A stretch of DNA of 64,000 bases from Coenobita brevimanus (GCA_032717465.1 CM064691.1:116001-180000); one strand, 5' to 3'. Positions 9,073-19,518 are shown, numbered from the stretch's first letter. Numbers and translations are program-made. Notes: generated by a model not told the origin, from the letters alone.

Positions 9073-10818
9073 TGTTACGGTGGCGCCAGCCCGGGGCTAT
9101 TACAAAAAAGACAACAAGTCAGCCTTAGATGATCGGCCTCCACTGCGTTGCAAAAATAACGCAGACCCCGGCACTGACACTCCGCAAACTAGAGAAAAAC
9201 TGCGCAACGGAAAAGTATTTACTTAACCCGTCACGTCCCGAGGCTTTCCGCACCTCCGACATCCCCCAGTCCCGAGGTATTTTCGAAATTTTTTTTTTTG
9301 GCTAAAACCTTCGCTTTTGGTGAGAAACATCGAAAATTCATAGAGAAATCGCTCACCTGAGGTTTAAAGTGCCCAATCCAGGTAGGAGTTCCTCCTTACC
9401 TGAGTGGGTTTTCTAACATGCTGGCACCAAAGAAAACGAGTTCTATGGGAGGGTAACTATTTTATCCACTCATAAACGGTACTTATTTATTTACTTGGTA
9501 CGAATGTATATGTAGTATGACAGTATATTGGTTTTCAAGCAGTAATAAAGGCATTATAAGCATTGTTTCACTCACTAACTAATCACCATACCTGACCTAT
9601 TTTTGCCACACTACCTGATCATTATTTCTGGCTGTTTCTTCTTCTAATGCTATGTAAACATTGTCCTCCACATTGTCATCGATTGGGGAATCACTCTGGC
9701 CCTGAATAACTTTACTAGCCAGGTCACTGGTAACAGGTCCTTTGCCAAGACAATGTCGTGAGGGGGGGAGGGGGGAGGTTATGCAGTGTAAGGCATTGTC
9801 CCTGCTTGGTATCTTGTACAGGAATAGAGGAAGGTGTCCCGTGTATACATACGAAAAATCACGTGCGAAAATTGAAAATTGTGCAAATTAGCAACCTTGC
9901 AATTGCACGACGTACTGGTACGTCGCCGGGACTGGCAAATGCAAATCGTGGTGACGTACCCATACGTCGTCGGGACGGGGCGGGTTAAGAACGCAACACT
10001 CTGTACTTTGATAATAAAACGGAACAACCTACCTATAGATCTAGCCTACTATCGTCACTACCGGAAGTAATACCGCCCGAGACAGTATACAGGAACACCT
10101 CCCACTTACTTCCGGTGGTGACGACTTTCTACTTAACCCGTGTCCAAGGGGGAACGCAGTTAATAGCTCACGATAGTTCTCACTAGCCTTGAGCAAAGAG
10201 ATGGGATTAACTGTGTAGGGGTTAGGGGTGTGTGTGTGTATGTACGTGTGTTGGGGAACGTTAACAGAGGCAGCGAGAAGACCACGGTGAGCCAAACTGG
10301 CCCTCCAAAGACAACACGGTTACAAAACAAAATAAAATAACTACTTTCCTCAGTCAGCAACAAAAAGAATAAAAATAAACTTAAATGAAAACGCCACCTC
10401 GGCATAAAAATAACTGGGGAGAGAGAGAGAGTGTACAAACACCCGATACTAAAGCTGGCTGGGAAGATACTGACTCTGATCAAGGCTCGCGCACGGCCAA
10501 GCGTGAACGCATAATCAAATTAATTAATAAGAACTTATATTCGTGCCCCTCTCTCTCTCTACAATAAACTGGTACTTCTAATGCAAGCAAAATCATTAAA
10601 TATACTGGTAGCTCACATAAGACAACCAAAATAATCAAATGCATACTCAGCATGGTATTAAATAAAATTGCCCTCAGTGGCAGGAACGAAAGAAACAAAA
10701 GAACTTGTAACACTCGCTAATGTAAACTCCGCGAATGACACGGATACATACTGCATAATCCCCCTAGCCCAGCTGTAACGGCTGCATCCGTGGGAACAGA
10801 AAGGCGGACAACGTAACA
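9073..10818 (-). repeat. 3' LTR of copy 1 (interrupted by MITE)
   Basis: It begins TGTTACGG at 9073 and ends GTAACA at 10818. Without the MITE and one duplicated TTAA it is 984 bp and nearly identical to 15260-16242. The TTAA hit lies in 'TATTTACTTAAGAACGC', which is uninterrupted in the other three LTRs of the window. Confidence 0.9.
9227..9984 (+). mobile_element. piggyBac-like MITE, copy 2, inserted in an LTR
   Basis: A 758-bp insertion lies between TTAA at 9223-9226 and 9985-9988. The termini CCCGTCACGTCCCGA and, on the complement, CCCGCCCCGTCCCGA are inverted repeats. The exact empty site is preserved in the LTRs at 15260, 21174 and 26558, so both boundaries and the TTAA duplication are certain. 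There is no coding frame. A subterminal part holds several CGTACG/GTACGTC-rich short motifs (9905-9970). Confidence 0.9.
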
Positions 10819-10831
10819 CGCCCTTCCCCAA
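10819..10831 (-). promoter_or_regulatory. Polypurine tract of copy 1
   Basis: On the minus strand TTGGGGAAGGGCG immediately precedes the 3' LTR. This is the position and composition of a plus-strand priming site. Confidence 0.7.
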
Positions 10832-10852
10832 GGGAAAATTTTGAGCCCTGGA

Positions 10853-13800
10853 TCAAAATTTTCGAATCAAGACCATCTTGTCCACGGAGTCATCGACCCG
10901 AGGTAAAGGATAAGCATCGGTCTTAGACAGTGAATTAACTTTCCGGAAGTCCACACACAACCTAACCTTCCCATCTGGCTTCGGCTGCAAGGTAACTGGT
11001 GAACTCCACTCACTGAAACTCCTCTTGATCAATCCATGGTCCAACATATACTTGATCTCATTATCGAGAGCTCTCTGTCTGATAGGGTTGATGCGGTAAG
11101 GAGCTAATTTTACAGGCTTACTATCCCCAACGTCAATGTCATGAGTAGCCCAAGTTGTCAATCCCGGTGAATCTCCAAAAACTTTCGGATGTTTCCATAA
11201 TCTGTTGCACAGCTCTTCTCGCTTTACTGGCTCAAGGTGTCGCAATTTCTCCACCAGAGCTGCATAACCATTGCCCTCCCATAGGTCAGCTGGTAACATC
11301 TCACCACGACTAAGCACTTCCTCCTGCTCCTCCAACTCACTACCAACCACCAAAACTACAGGAGCGCTCTTATCCCTGGTTCCCTCAACGTCCACTCCAA
11401 AGTCACCTTCCAGGGACTGTGGCTGTAACCCTGGTCCACTACTCACATCACCGGCACCAACAGCTCCCTCCACAGCACGTTCCCTTGATGCCACGTCCTC
11501 CTTTCCCCGTCCTTCACATCCCAGGTGAGAGACATCAGCAGTCATCCCACAGTGAGAATCAACTGGGCGGTAGTATGGCTTCAACATATTAATGTGGCAC
11601 AACTGAGTACTCTTCCGCCTATCTGGGGTAACAATTAGATAGTCAAGTTCCCCAACTCTCTTCTTCACAATATAAGGACCAATGAATCTAGCTGCCAGAG
11701 GTTTTCCTTGCATGGGCAGCAGTGCCAAAACTTCATCTCCTTGCTTAAACTCACGACTTCTGACCTTCTTATCGTAATGAGCCTTCATTTTCGCTTGAGC
11801 CCCGATTAGATTGTCACGGGCAAGCTCTAAAGCGCAATGCAGTCTCTCCCGAGTGCTGCAGACATAGTCAAGCAGGGATTCCTGGTTGCCAGATTTGTTG
11901 TTACTCCAGGCCTCTCGCACCACATCCAAGGGACCACGAACTCTGTGCCCAAACACTAACTCATTGGGTGAAAACCCTAACGACTCAGTTGGTACCTCTC
12001 TCACTGCAAACATAACAAAGGGTACCGCTAAGTCCCAATCCTTTCCACTATCATAGCAGAAGGTGCGCAGCATTGTCTTTAAGGTCTGATGATGCCTCTC
12101 CAGGGCACCTTGTGACTGCGGATGGTAGGCACTGGACAAAATGTGTTTGATGCCCAACTCTGTCATTGTCTGCTTAAACAAATTAGATGTAAAATTCACT
12201 CCACGGTCTGACTGCAACTCCTTGGGCAGGCCAAAATGAGTAAAGAACAGGATAAGTTGCTTGACTACTGACTTCGCCTGCATGCTTCTGATTGGTATAG
12301 CCTCTGGGTATCGAGTTGTAACATCCATTATGGTTAACAAATACTTGTTTCCAGCAGAAGTAGGAGGTAAAGGGCCCGCAATATCAATGATTACCCGGGT
12401 AAACGGAGGTTCAACTGCAGGAATGGGAGTCAAAGGGGCCACAGGAAGAACTTGATTAGGCTTGCCCACTATCTGACACGTGTGACAGCTCTTGATGTAC
12501 GCAGCAACTTGTCCCGGCATACTTGGCCACCAAAAGTTATATCTTAAGCGCTGCACTGTCTTCCTGTTTCCCAAGTGACCTGCTAAAGGTCCCTCATGTG
12601 CTAACTGTATTAACGGCACCCTATACTGCACAGGAACCACCACCTGCACTAACTCACCCACTCCTCCATCCACCGTGGCGCCAGTGGGCGTCCATCGGCG
12701 ATGTAAAACATTGTCTTTAATCAGGAACTCCTCCTTACCACACTCCATACTTCTTTCTTCCCCTACTCGAGCAAACAAGGGCTTTAATGTTACATCCTCC
12801 TGTTGCTTCACCCTCAATTCTGCTGGCCCAACACCCGCCAGCTCTACTGAGGACTGAGATAAGGGACTGGTCGGGACACTGGATTGCGAAGGGCGATCAA
12901 TCTCAGCGTCACCTCTAGTACACTCGACAGGGGGAGGAATGTCAGACTCCACACTGACATCATCATCACCTCTACCCTCAACAGTGACACTCTGTTCCTC
13001 AGGCGCGTGTGACGGTGGTCCTGCATCCCCGCAGTCGACCCCAGCGTCCTGAAATTCTCCTAATTCAGTCGATGGGCTGGGTTCAGTCTCCACACAGACA
13101 CACTCAACACCACCTCTAGTGTCCTGAGTGGGAAGTGGGGCGGCGCCCATGCACGCATTCCCACTCTCCTCACCCACCACAGCAACACTCTGCTCACTAG
13201 GTTCCTCCATTGGTGGCCCTGCCTCACCACAGTCGACCCCAAGAACCTGTGACTTCACCAGTTCTTCCTCCCGGGCTGCAACCTGTGCCATAGATCTTGT
13301 AATTGCACAGACCGGGAACATGGCTTCCACTTCTGCATCAACTTCAATACCAATTTCTGGGGCGTCAAAACACTTCTCTGCCACAACAACTGGTGGGGGA
13401 AGAGATGGAAATACTTTCTCCCCAGCCAGGTCGTTCCCCAGCAGAAAATCAATCCCCTCTACTGGCATTACATCAGCAACAGCTACTTGAGCTGCAGCCT
13501 GAACAATGGGGCAATCGAGTTCCACATGAACATAATCATAGTATTCATCTGAGTTCATGCCTCTACACAGCACATACTTCCCTGAGTTTACAGGCCCTCC
13601 AGTCACGTTTCTGCACACAGACTGTTGTGCACAGGTATCACGAGCCACAGTAACTGGATAACTGATCCCATGAATTTTCACTGTGCCGTGACATATAAAA
13701 GGTTTACACCAGTCTAGGGACGAGTTCTGAGGCAGTTCATCCGGAGGTGGCGTAGCATGTTGGGTAACCTTTTCAGCCTGAGCTGGCAGCGAGCACAGCC

Positions 13801-15103
13801 GGCTGCACTCCAGCTTTCCACAGACTTCTCCCTCACCGTTACCACTCTCCCAACTCCTCTCGTTCACCTGACTCGAACCTACAATTAGTGCCACTGGTTT
13901 GGCATTTTGGGAGGCCTTCCACTTAGGGCAGTTAGGCTTGATGTGCCCACTCTGTTTGCAAAAGTAACAAACTAGCTTCGAACTGGATACAGAGCTCTTT
14001 CTCCCTGAATTCTTTTTCTCCTCTGAACTTCCCTTGGACTGATTCACGGGAGATTTATCCCAGGCAGGGCCACTCACAGTCCTCTCCCTGGAATACTGAA
14101 AATTAGCGTACTTGACCCCCATACTCCGCAAGGCAAACACCCGGTCATCAGCCCACGTCGCTGCTTCCTTCACGGTCTTGAATCTCTTCTCCCTAATTTT
14201 AACACCAATTTCTTTGTCAGCCATGTTGGTAAAATGTTCCATCAAAAGCAGTTCACGCACCTCGTTATACGAAGTGGCGCTCTCACTCAGCAACCACTCG
14301 TCTAACCTCTCCTCCAGATACCTAGCGTAGGCCATATAGGTGTCAGCAGGCCTTTTCCGAGCACCACGGAACAACAACCGATAAGCCTCTGGTCTAAGTT
14401 CATATGCCTTCAGGATGGCTGTTTTAAATTCATCATAATCATCTACATCCTCAGGGCTCAACCTATTATACACTTCCAAGGCTTTTCCCTTCAGCACATT
14501 AGATACCAACCCCACCCAGCGCTGCCTTGGCCACTCAAACTCCCTAGCCTTCTTCTCAAATCTAACAAACCATTCTGTCACCTTCAACTCATCAAATGCT
14601 GGCACTAATTTTAGACTCCTTGAGAACCAACTCTCCCTATCCTCTGCACGGCCTGAGGTTTGGGTATCTGAAGTTGGTCTATTAGCAGTCACCTCCAAGC
14701 GAGTCTTCTCCAGCTCAAATCGCATTTTTTCACGCTGCAACTCCATCTCCTCTCTTGCACGCTGCATCTCCATCTCCCTCTCTTCTTTTGCACGCTGCAT
14801 CTCCATCTTTTTCAACTCCAACTGCAACTGAGCCTCCGGTGACAAGACTTCAGGGTATATGGGAGTGGAATGAACAACTCCAGGGAAAGCACTAGACATA
14901 CCTGGGGGAACTGCTCTAAACTGGCTCGGCGGCATCATAGATGGTAATAGCGGGGTAGCAAAACGAGGCATTTCAGCACCATAGTCAAACTCAGGGCTCA
15001 CACGGGGAGTACCTTTGCTATGTGCCTCTCGTTGTTCCATATTTTCCATATCCACAGGTGACTCAGCACGTACGCGATCTGGTGTAGACACGCGTGACTC
15101 CAT
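10853..15103 (-). CDS. Gag-protease-integrase-RT(truncated) polyprotein, Gmr1-like, copy 1
   Basis: A 1416-aa frame opens with ATG 15101-15103. Gag: a Lys/Glu/Arg/Met-rich coiled coil at about 90-140; a helical capsid region at about 160-325 whose second half (ELRPEAYRLLFRGARK, VRELLLMEHFTN, KTVKEAATWADD) resembles the SCAN domain; and a CCHC knuckle (CYFCKQSGHIKPNC) at 379-392. Protease-like: VARDTCAQQS at 487-496, where the family has D-T/S-G-A. Integrase: H835, H843, C873, C876, then D907, D966, E1002 (35 residues between the last two), and GPY-like 1142-1180. Reverse transcriptase comes after integrase, from about 1300, and stops after LCVDFRKVNSLS plus 24 residues; the YxDD motif and RNase H are gone. 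Residues 621-740 hold an internal duplication (VDCGEAGPP / VDCGDAGPP). PR-IN-RT order in a Ty3/gypsy-type element, with a SCAN-like Gag, fits the Gmr1 lineage. Confidence 0.88.
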   Translation of the reverse strand: MESRVSTPDRVRAESPVDMENMEQREAHSKGTPRVSPEFDYGAEMPRFATPLLPSMMPPSQFRAVPPGMSSAFPGVVHSTPIYPEVLSPEAQLQLELKKMEMQRAKEEREMEMQRAREEMELQREKMRFELEKTRLEVTANRPTSDTQTSGRAEDRESWFSRSLKLVPAFDELKVTEWFVRFEKKAREFEWPRQRWVGLVSNVLKGKALEVYNRLSPEDVDDYDEFKTAILKAYELRPEAYRLLFRGARKRPADTYMAYARYLEERLDEWLLSESATSYNEVRELLLMEHFTNMADKEIGVKIREKRFKTVKEAATWADDRVFALRSMGVKYANFQYSRERTVSGPAWDKSPVNQSKGSSEEKKNSGRKSSVSSSKLVCYFCKQSGHIKPNCPKWKASQNAKPVALIVGSSQVNERSWESGNGEGEVCGKLECSRLCSLPAQAEKVTQHATPPPDELPQNSSLDWCKPFICHGTVKIHGISYPVTVARDTCAQQSVCRNVTGGPVNSGKYVLCRGMNSDEYYDYVHVELDCPIVQAAAQVAVADVMPVEGIDFLLGNDLAGEKVFPSLPPPVVVAEKCFDAPEIGIEVDAEVEAMFPVCAITRSMAQVAAREEELVKSQVLGVDCGEAGPPMEEPSEQSVAVVGEESGNACMGAAPLPTQDTRGGVECVCVETEPSPSTELGEFQDAGVDCGDAGPPSHAPEEQSVTVEGRGDDDVSVESDIPPPVECTRGDAEIDRPSQSSVPTSPLSQSSVELAGVGPAELRVKQQEDVTLKPLFARVGEERSMECGKEEFLIKDNVLHRRWTPTGATVDGGVGELVQVVVPVQYRVPLIQLAHEGPLAGHLGNRKTVQRLRYNFWWPSMPGQVAAYIKSCHTCQIVGKPNQVLPVAPLTPIPAVEPPFTRVIIDIAGPLPPTSAGNKYLLTIMDVTTRYPEAIPIRSMQAKSVVKQLILFFTHFGLPKELQSDRGVNFTSNLFKQTMTELGIKHILSSAYHPQSQGALERHHQTLKTMLRTFCYDSGKDWDLAVPFVMFAVREVPTESLGFSPNELVFGHRVRGPLDVVREAWSNNKSGNQESLLDYVCSTRERLHCALELARDNLIGAQAKMKAHYDKKVRSREFKQGDEVLALLPMQGKPLAARFIGPYIVKKRVGELDYLIVTPDRRKSTQLCHINMLKPYYRPVDSHCGMTADVSHLGCEGRGKEDVASRERAVEGAVGAGDVSSGPGLQPQSLEGDFGVDVEGTRDKSAPVVLVVGSELEEQEEVLSRGEMLPADLWEGNGYAALVEKLRHLEPVKREELCNRLWKHPKVFGDSPGLTTWATHDIDVGDSKPVKLAPYRINPIRQRALDNEIKYMLDHGLIKRSFSEWSSPVTLQPKPDGKVRLCVDFRKVNSLSKTDAYPLPRVDDSVDKMVLIRKF

Positions 15104-15240
15104 GGCGACAATTCAATGGCAGTACTGAATAATGAAATACTAATGCTGACTGAGAAACTACACACACATCAACTCACCTCAAAGCACCGAGAACGCCAAG
15201 GTAACGATATCCTAGCAAGAAGAAGGCACTGTTAGGATAT

Positions 15241-15258
15241 CCTGATGCGAGGTCGCCA
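15241..15258 (-). promoter_or_regulatory. Primer-binding site of copy 1
   Basis: One base after the 5' LTR, the minus strand reads TGGCGACCTCGCATCAGG. TGG complements the CCA end of a tRNA. The first eight bases match what I recall for tRNA-Arg-primed elements such as 412/mdg1; the rest should be matched to a tRNA set. Confidence 0.55.
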
Positions 15259-15259
15259 C

Positions 15260-16242
15260 TGTTACGGTGGCGCCAGCCCGGGGCTATTACAAAAAAGACA
15301 ACAAGTCAGCCTTAGATGATCGGCCTCCACTGCGTTGCAAAAATAACGCAGACCCCGGTACTGACACTCCGCAAACTAGAGAAAAACTGCGCAACGGAAA
15401 AGTATTTACTTAAGAACGCAACACTCTGTACTTTGATAATAAAACGGAACAACCTACCTATAGATCTAGCCTACTATCGTCACTACCGGAAGTAATACCG
15501 CCCGAGACAGTATACAGGAACACCTCCCACTTACTTCCGGTGGTGACGACTTTCTACTTAACCCGTGTCCAAGGGGGAACGCAGTTAATAGCTCACGATA
15601 GTTCTCACTAGCCTTGAGCAAAGAGATGGGATTAACTGTGTAGGGGTTAGGGGTGTGTGTGTGTATGTACGTGTGTTGGGGAACGTTAACAGAGGCAGCG
15701 AGAAGACCACGGTGAGCCAAACTGGCCCTCCAAAGACAACACGGTTACAAAACAAAATAAAATAACTACTTTCCTCAGTCAGCAACAAAAAGAATAAAAA
15801 TAAACTTAAATGAAAACGCCACCTCGGCATAAAAATAACTGGGGAGAGAGAGAGAGTGTACAAACACCCGATACTAAAGCTGGCTGGGAAGATACTGACT
15901 CTGATCAAGGCTCGCGCACGGCCAAGCGTGAACGCATAATCAAATTAATTAATAAGAACTTATATTCGTGCCCCTCTCTCTCTCTACAATAAACTGGTAC
16001 TTCTAATGCAAGCAAAATCATTAAATATACTGGTAGCTCACATAAGACAATCAAAATAATCAAATGCATACTCAGCATGGTATTAAATAAAATTGCCCTC
16101 AGTGGCAGGAACGAAAGAATCAAAAGAACTTGTAGCACTCGCTAATGTAAACTCCGCGAATGACACGGATACATACTGCATAATCCCCTAGCCCAGCTGT
16201 AATGGCTGCATCCGTGGGAACAGAAAGGCGGACAACGTAACA
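15260..16242 (-). repeat. 5' LTR of copy 1
   Basis: It is 983 bp, TGTTAC...GTAACA, with an intact TTAA where the partner LTR carries the MITE. It is followed by ACAC, the target duplication. Confidence 0.9.
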
Positions 16243-16388
16243 ACACTCACATTTTATATTTCTGTTATAGCACTTATATATATCTACAGTCTTTATCCAT
16301 AAGTTTCCTTCAGTAATAGTAGTTTATTGTCACTGTAGGGATTCAATTTCTCTTTCAGTAAAATACGAGCATTCACTTTCTCGTCCTG

Positions 16389-16445
16389 TATACTAGCGTT
16401 GAGAGTGAATGTCACTTTCACGTTCACTCTCATAACTCATAGTAT
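16389..16445. repeat. Hairpin-forming imperfect palindrome
   Basis: Arms GAGAGTGAATG and CGTTCACTCTC face each other across a few bases. Weaker pairing extends outwards (TATACTAG... / ...CATAGTAT). It lies in AT-rich sequence of the split piggyBac-like element. Confidence 0.5.
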
Positions 16446-17880
16446 TCATATATGCTAGAGTGAAACTTTCACATTCGTTATTCCTAGTATATATACTCGT
16501 ATTCTTATGTTACTACTCATTTACATTTCTATTTACGTTCTCTATTTTATTTATATTACAGTATTTACATTTCTATTTTATTTACACTGTGTTATGCACT
16601 GTCACTTGCAGTAACTTATAAAACTATTATCCATTGTTCACTTATATTTACGTTCATTGCTTTCACTTGCTGTTTACACATTATTTACACATTATTTACA
16701 TTTCCACTTGCACTGTTTTACTCACCAGAAAGATCGTAGTCACTCTCCTACATTTGTCAGCCCTTTACCTCTTTCCACACGAGGTTTAGTAGGGGATAGA
16801 GGTCACAGGGCCCTTTGCATGGAGTTAAAAAGCAGCGGAATTTGACAGGCGCGAATCCGACGTACTTTCACCTTGAAAGACGACAGTAAACTGATACTCG
16901 TGGCCTGCCTCTAAGTGGAGTGCAATACTGCCAACGTCAGCCTCGTGAGAGCTGCTAATATATAGCTATGAAATGATTGGCAGGAAACCTAGCCAATACA
17001 TAATAAATTAGGTAGTTCCAGGTGAATGTAAATATCACTTAGGCTTCTCCCTTCCCTCCTTATGTATATTTTTTTACGAGAATAGATTATATGGCATATT
17101 TCAAGGGGAAATAAACAACGAAAATTAGCGAACGAGTGCACGTGAGGTGTTGTCAGGTGATAATTAGCCAATTCCAGGTGTATGGCACTATCATTTACCT
17201 TATTTCTTTTTTGTATATATTATTTGGTATAAGAATAGGGCATAGGGCTTATTTCAATGGATGAAATCAGTGGAAAATTCCAGGGAAGATTTACTTAGCG
17301 TAGCACGGCCGGGCAGGCGAGAGGAGAGGGTAATGGAGGAGAGGTAGGGAGGGGAGTCAGGAACGGGGAGAAATGGCTAAATTGTCAACAATGGATGGGA
17401 ATACAGATGAGATTAGGAGTGCTGACTAGTGTTGGACATTGGCAGTACTGATAGATGATACAAGCCACCACTTGAAAGCCCGGGCGAATTCAAAATAACA
17501 CAGAATCACAAAAGTGACACCCCGTGGTATGATCCCTTGCTCCCAAGCATCACGAAAGTGACGCCCCGCAGTTAAGGAGTTAATGTCAAGTATCCCATGA
17601 AAAATATTGGGCAGAAATAGAGTGAGAGATGTCACCCTTAATAGCATTAGTACATTACAAGTTTGCGGTGCACATTTTTCACCGGCATGGTGTATTCTCA
17701 CCCAAAGCACCATGCACCAGGAGATGTGCTGTATGATAGGAACAGCTGACATCCACATAAATGCATCATAATATGAAGGCAAATAATCAGAGGGTATGAT
17801 GGAACTTGGCAGATGAGCAGGATATGATAAAGTTTTAGTGGCTGTGAAAGAAAAAGCCCTGGGAATCTGTTGAAAGTGTA

Positions 17881-18052
17881 TTCATCCATCATCCAGTCCT
17901 GTGTTGCCCCATGAGGAGCGTAGGAGCCCAGGGCTAGGCAAGTTGGTCCTGACATTTAAGATGAGAGTGACCAGCCTCACTCATCCCTGAGTGGCATTAC
18001 ATGAGCAATAAACCCCAACCACCCCTTGGATATAAACCTGCACCCACTAAAC
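17881..18052 (-). repeat. SINE-like element S1, minus strand
   Basis: It is the reverse complement of the S1 body: box B-like GGTTTATATCC, then '...GGTTGGGGTTTATTGCTCA', 'ATGAGTGAGGCTGGTCAC', 'TGTCAGGACCAACTTGCCTA', ending in a GATGATGGATGAA tail. 17584-17880 just upstream holds nothing I recognise. Confidence 0.65.
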
Positions 18053-18224
18053 CACCCCTCCCACTTCTCTGTTATGTTAATATTCTTTCCTGAGTGCAAT
18101 TATAAGTTTCAAAGACACCATGTTCTGCGCGACACAGATGGACACTATCTTAGAATACAATTTTTTCTCACACATTTTCCCTCATCAGTGGTGATTTGGC
18201 CAAACCCAGCCCAATGATTGTAAC

Positions 18225-18327
18225 CTAACCTCATTCCTTCTGGCCTGCCTATACCCTACCTAACCTAAGAAAACCTTACCTAATTTAGCCAGACCAAACC
18301 TATTTTAACCTAACCTTCACCATCTGT
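18225..18327. repeat. Degenerate CCTAA (telomere-like) repeats, block 1
   Basis: Many CCTAA/CCTAACC units (complement TTAGG) occur in irregular order. TTAGG is the arthropod telomere unit; here it is interstitial and degenerate. Block 2 lies at 18600-18720, the other side of a LINE end. Confidence 0.5.
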
Positions 18328-18600
18328 CCATCTATCTATTGTCAGACGCCGTAATCCTGTAAGGGGTGGCCACAAACAAATCGCCTCCATGTCGCTCTGT
18401 CCCCTGCCATTTCACTGCCCTGCTCCCAGCTCACACCCCACTCATATACCTCTCCACTCCATCCCTCCATCTCATCCTTGGCCTCCACCTCACTCACACT
18501 CTCCTCATCAGTCTCTCACTCTCCTTTCTCTCCACATGGCCAAACCACCGTAATGTGCTTCTCCTAATGCTTCCGATCACATCCACATCACCATACCTCA
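18328..18600 (-). pseudogene. R-type LINE 3' end, 5'-truncated
   Basis: The minus strand encodes the common C-terminal end of the R-type LINE (Trp-Arg-Arg-Phe-x-Cys-Gly-His-Pro type) and ends in TGACAATAGATAGA. It matches 28119-30355, 39449-39840, 48527-48735, 50855-51075, 58914-59100, 59880-60090 and 62062-62592. It interrupts the CCTAA repeats. Confidence 0.7.
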
Positions 18601-18720
18601 CCTAAGTTTGCCTAATGCTACCTAACCTAACCTATTATAACCTAACCCTCACTGAACCTTACAACATTCATCTTATCCTAACAGTTTTCCCTAACCTAAA
18701 TAATCCTCACCTGCTGGGTT
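18600..18720. repeat. Degenerate CCTAA (telomere-like) repeats, block 2
   Basis: Continuation of the CCTAA-rich tract on the far side of the LINE end ('CTACCTAACCTAACC', 'TATAACCTAACCC'). Confidence 0.5.
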
Positions 18721-18825
18721 TGGCATGTATAGAACTGTCCCGCCATGGTAGTGCAGCGCAGGAGGCTGGCCTATTTAGCCCCCTGTTGTGTTGGTGAGAG
18801 TAGCTTAGTGGTTTATACTCTATAT

Positions 18826-19105
18826 TCAGGTTTTTTTTTTTTTTATGCTAGGAAGAAGGAACCAAAGGCCATGAGCCCACAATAACTGTTCCTACTAAGA
18901 GGAAAACAAAATACAAGAGAGAGCCAAATTCAAGATCCGATCATTTCGAGATGCCTGGACACACTGCGTTTGAAAGACTGGAGATCGTAGGAAGCAGGAA
19001 ATACAGACAGAGGGAGACAGTTCCAGAGTTGACCTGTTGCATAAATGAGGGACTGGGAGTAACAGTTAACTCTTGCATAAGAGAGTTGGATAGAAAAGGG
19101 ATGAG
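18826..19105 (-). pseudogene. LINE (jockey/I-type) short 3' fragment
   Basis: It is very similar to 2400-2675, beginning with a T-run (poly(A) on the minus strand) and ending abruptly at 'GGGATGAGAG'. About 270 bp remain of the C-terminal RT region and 3' end. It borders, and may have inserted into, the LTR-like block that follows. Confidence 0.8.
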
Positions 19106-19117
19106 AGGTATGCCATA

Positions 19118-19480
19118 GGATAAGTTGATGGTTTATATCTGGAGGATCATTCTAGAAATTATATGTCATAGGATTAGGTTAATATTTAATGTGTAGAGTT
19201 GTGAGGAACATTCTATAAATTGAGTATTATGCCACAAGATTAGGCTAATGGTTTAAGTCTGGAGAGGTGAGGAACGTTCTAGAAATTAAGTGTTATGCTG
19301 TAAGATCAAGTTAATGGTTTATATCTGGAGATGAGGAACAGTCTAGAAATTATATGTTGTGCCTTGGGATAAGCTGAGTAGATCATATGTGGCGTTGGGA
19401 GGAACGTTCTAGAAATTAAGTTTTATGCCATAAGATTAGGTTAATATTTTATGTCTGGTGATATGAAGAACATTCTTGAA
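19118..19480 (+). promoter_or_regulatory. Array of six heat-shock-element-like motifs
   Basis: Six ~65-bp units each carry a motif of the heat-shock-factor type GAAnnTTCnnGAA. Three are perfect (GAACGTTCTAGAA at 19272-19284 and 19402-19414, GAACATTCTTGAA at 19468-19480). Three have one mismatch (19145-19157, 19206-19218, 19336-19348). Spacing is 61-66 bp. The array is 175-510 bp upstream of the TATA box. Confidence 0.6.
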
Positions 19481-19518
19481 ACATGGACATGTCTTACCTT
19501 ATGAATTTGTTCTTGTCA

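Larger units (their letters stand above)
9073..16242 (-). mobile_element. Gmr1-like Ty3/gypsy LTR retrotransposon, copy 1
   Basis: The element is transcribed on the minus strand: 5' LTR 15260-16242, primer site, one long gag-pol frame, polypurine tract, 3' LTR 9073-10818 (lengthened by an inserted MITE). LTR ends are TGTTAC...GTAACA, and a 4-bp duplication ACAC flanks it (9069-9072, 16243-16246). By hand I count about seven differences between LTRs over some 980 bp, so insertion is recent. RT is cut after its N-terminal region and RNase H is absent, so it cannot reverse-transcribe by itself. Confidence 0.9.
8613..17579. mobile_element. Second piggyBac-like element, split by an LTR retrotransposon
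   Basis: TTAA at 8609-8612 is followed by CCCCTAAACTGCGGGC. At the other side, 17564-17579 read on the complement gives CTCCTTAACTGCGGGG, next to TTAA at 17580-17583. Without the retrotransposon and one copy of its target duplication the element is about 1.8 kb. It has no transposase frame. It includes an A-run at 8941-8979 and AT-rich sequence at 16247-17400. The family differs from the 760-bp MITE. The match is about 16 bp plus TTAA, so the assignment is provisional. Confidence 0.5.

Noticed and set aside
10160..10713. Frames of 60-107 codons repeated at 10160-10713, 15585-16138, 21599-21910 and 26982-27293
   Set aside because: They are parts of the LTRs; no domain, and their recurrence is explained by LTR identity.
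11271..13653. Plus-strand frames of 60-120 codons opposite the Gmr1-like polyprotein
   Set aside because: Antisense shadows of a frame with clear Gag-IN domains.
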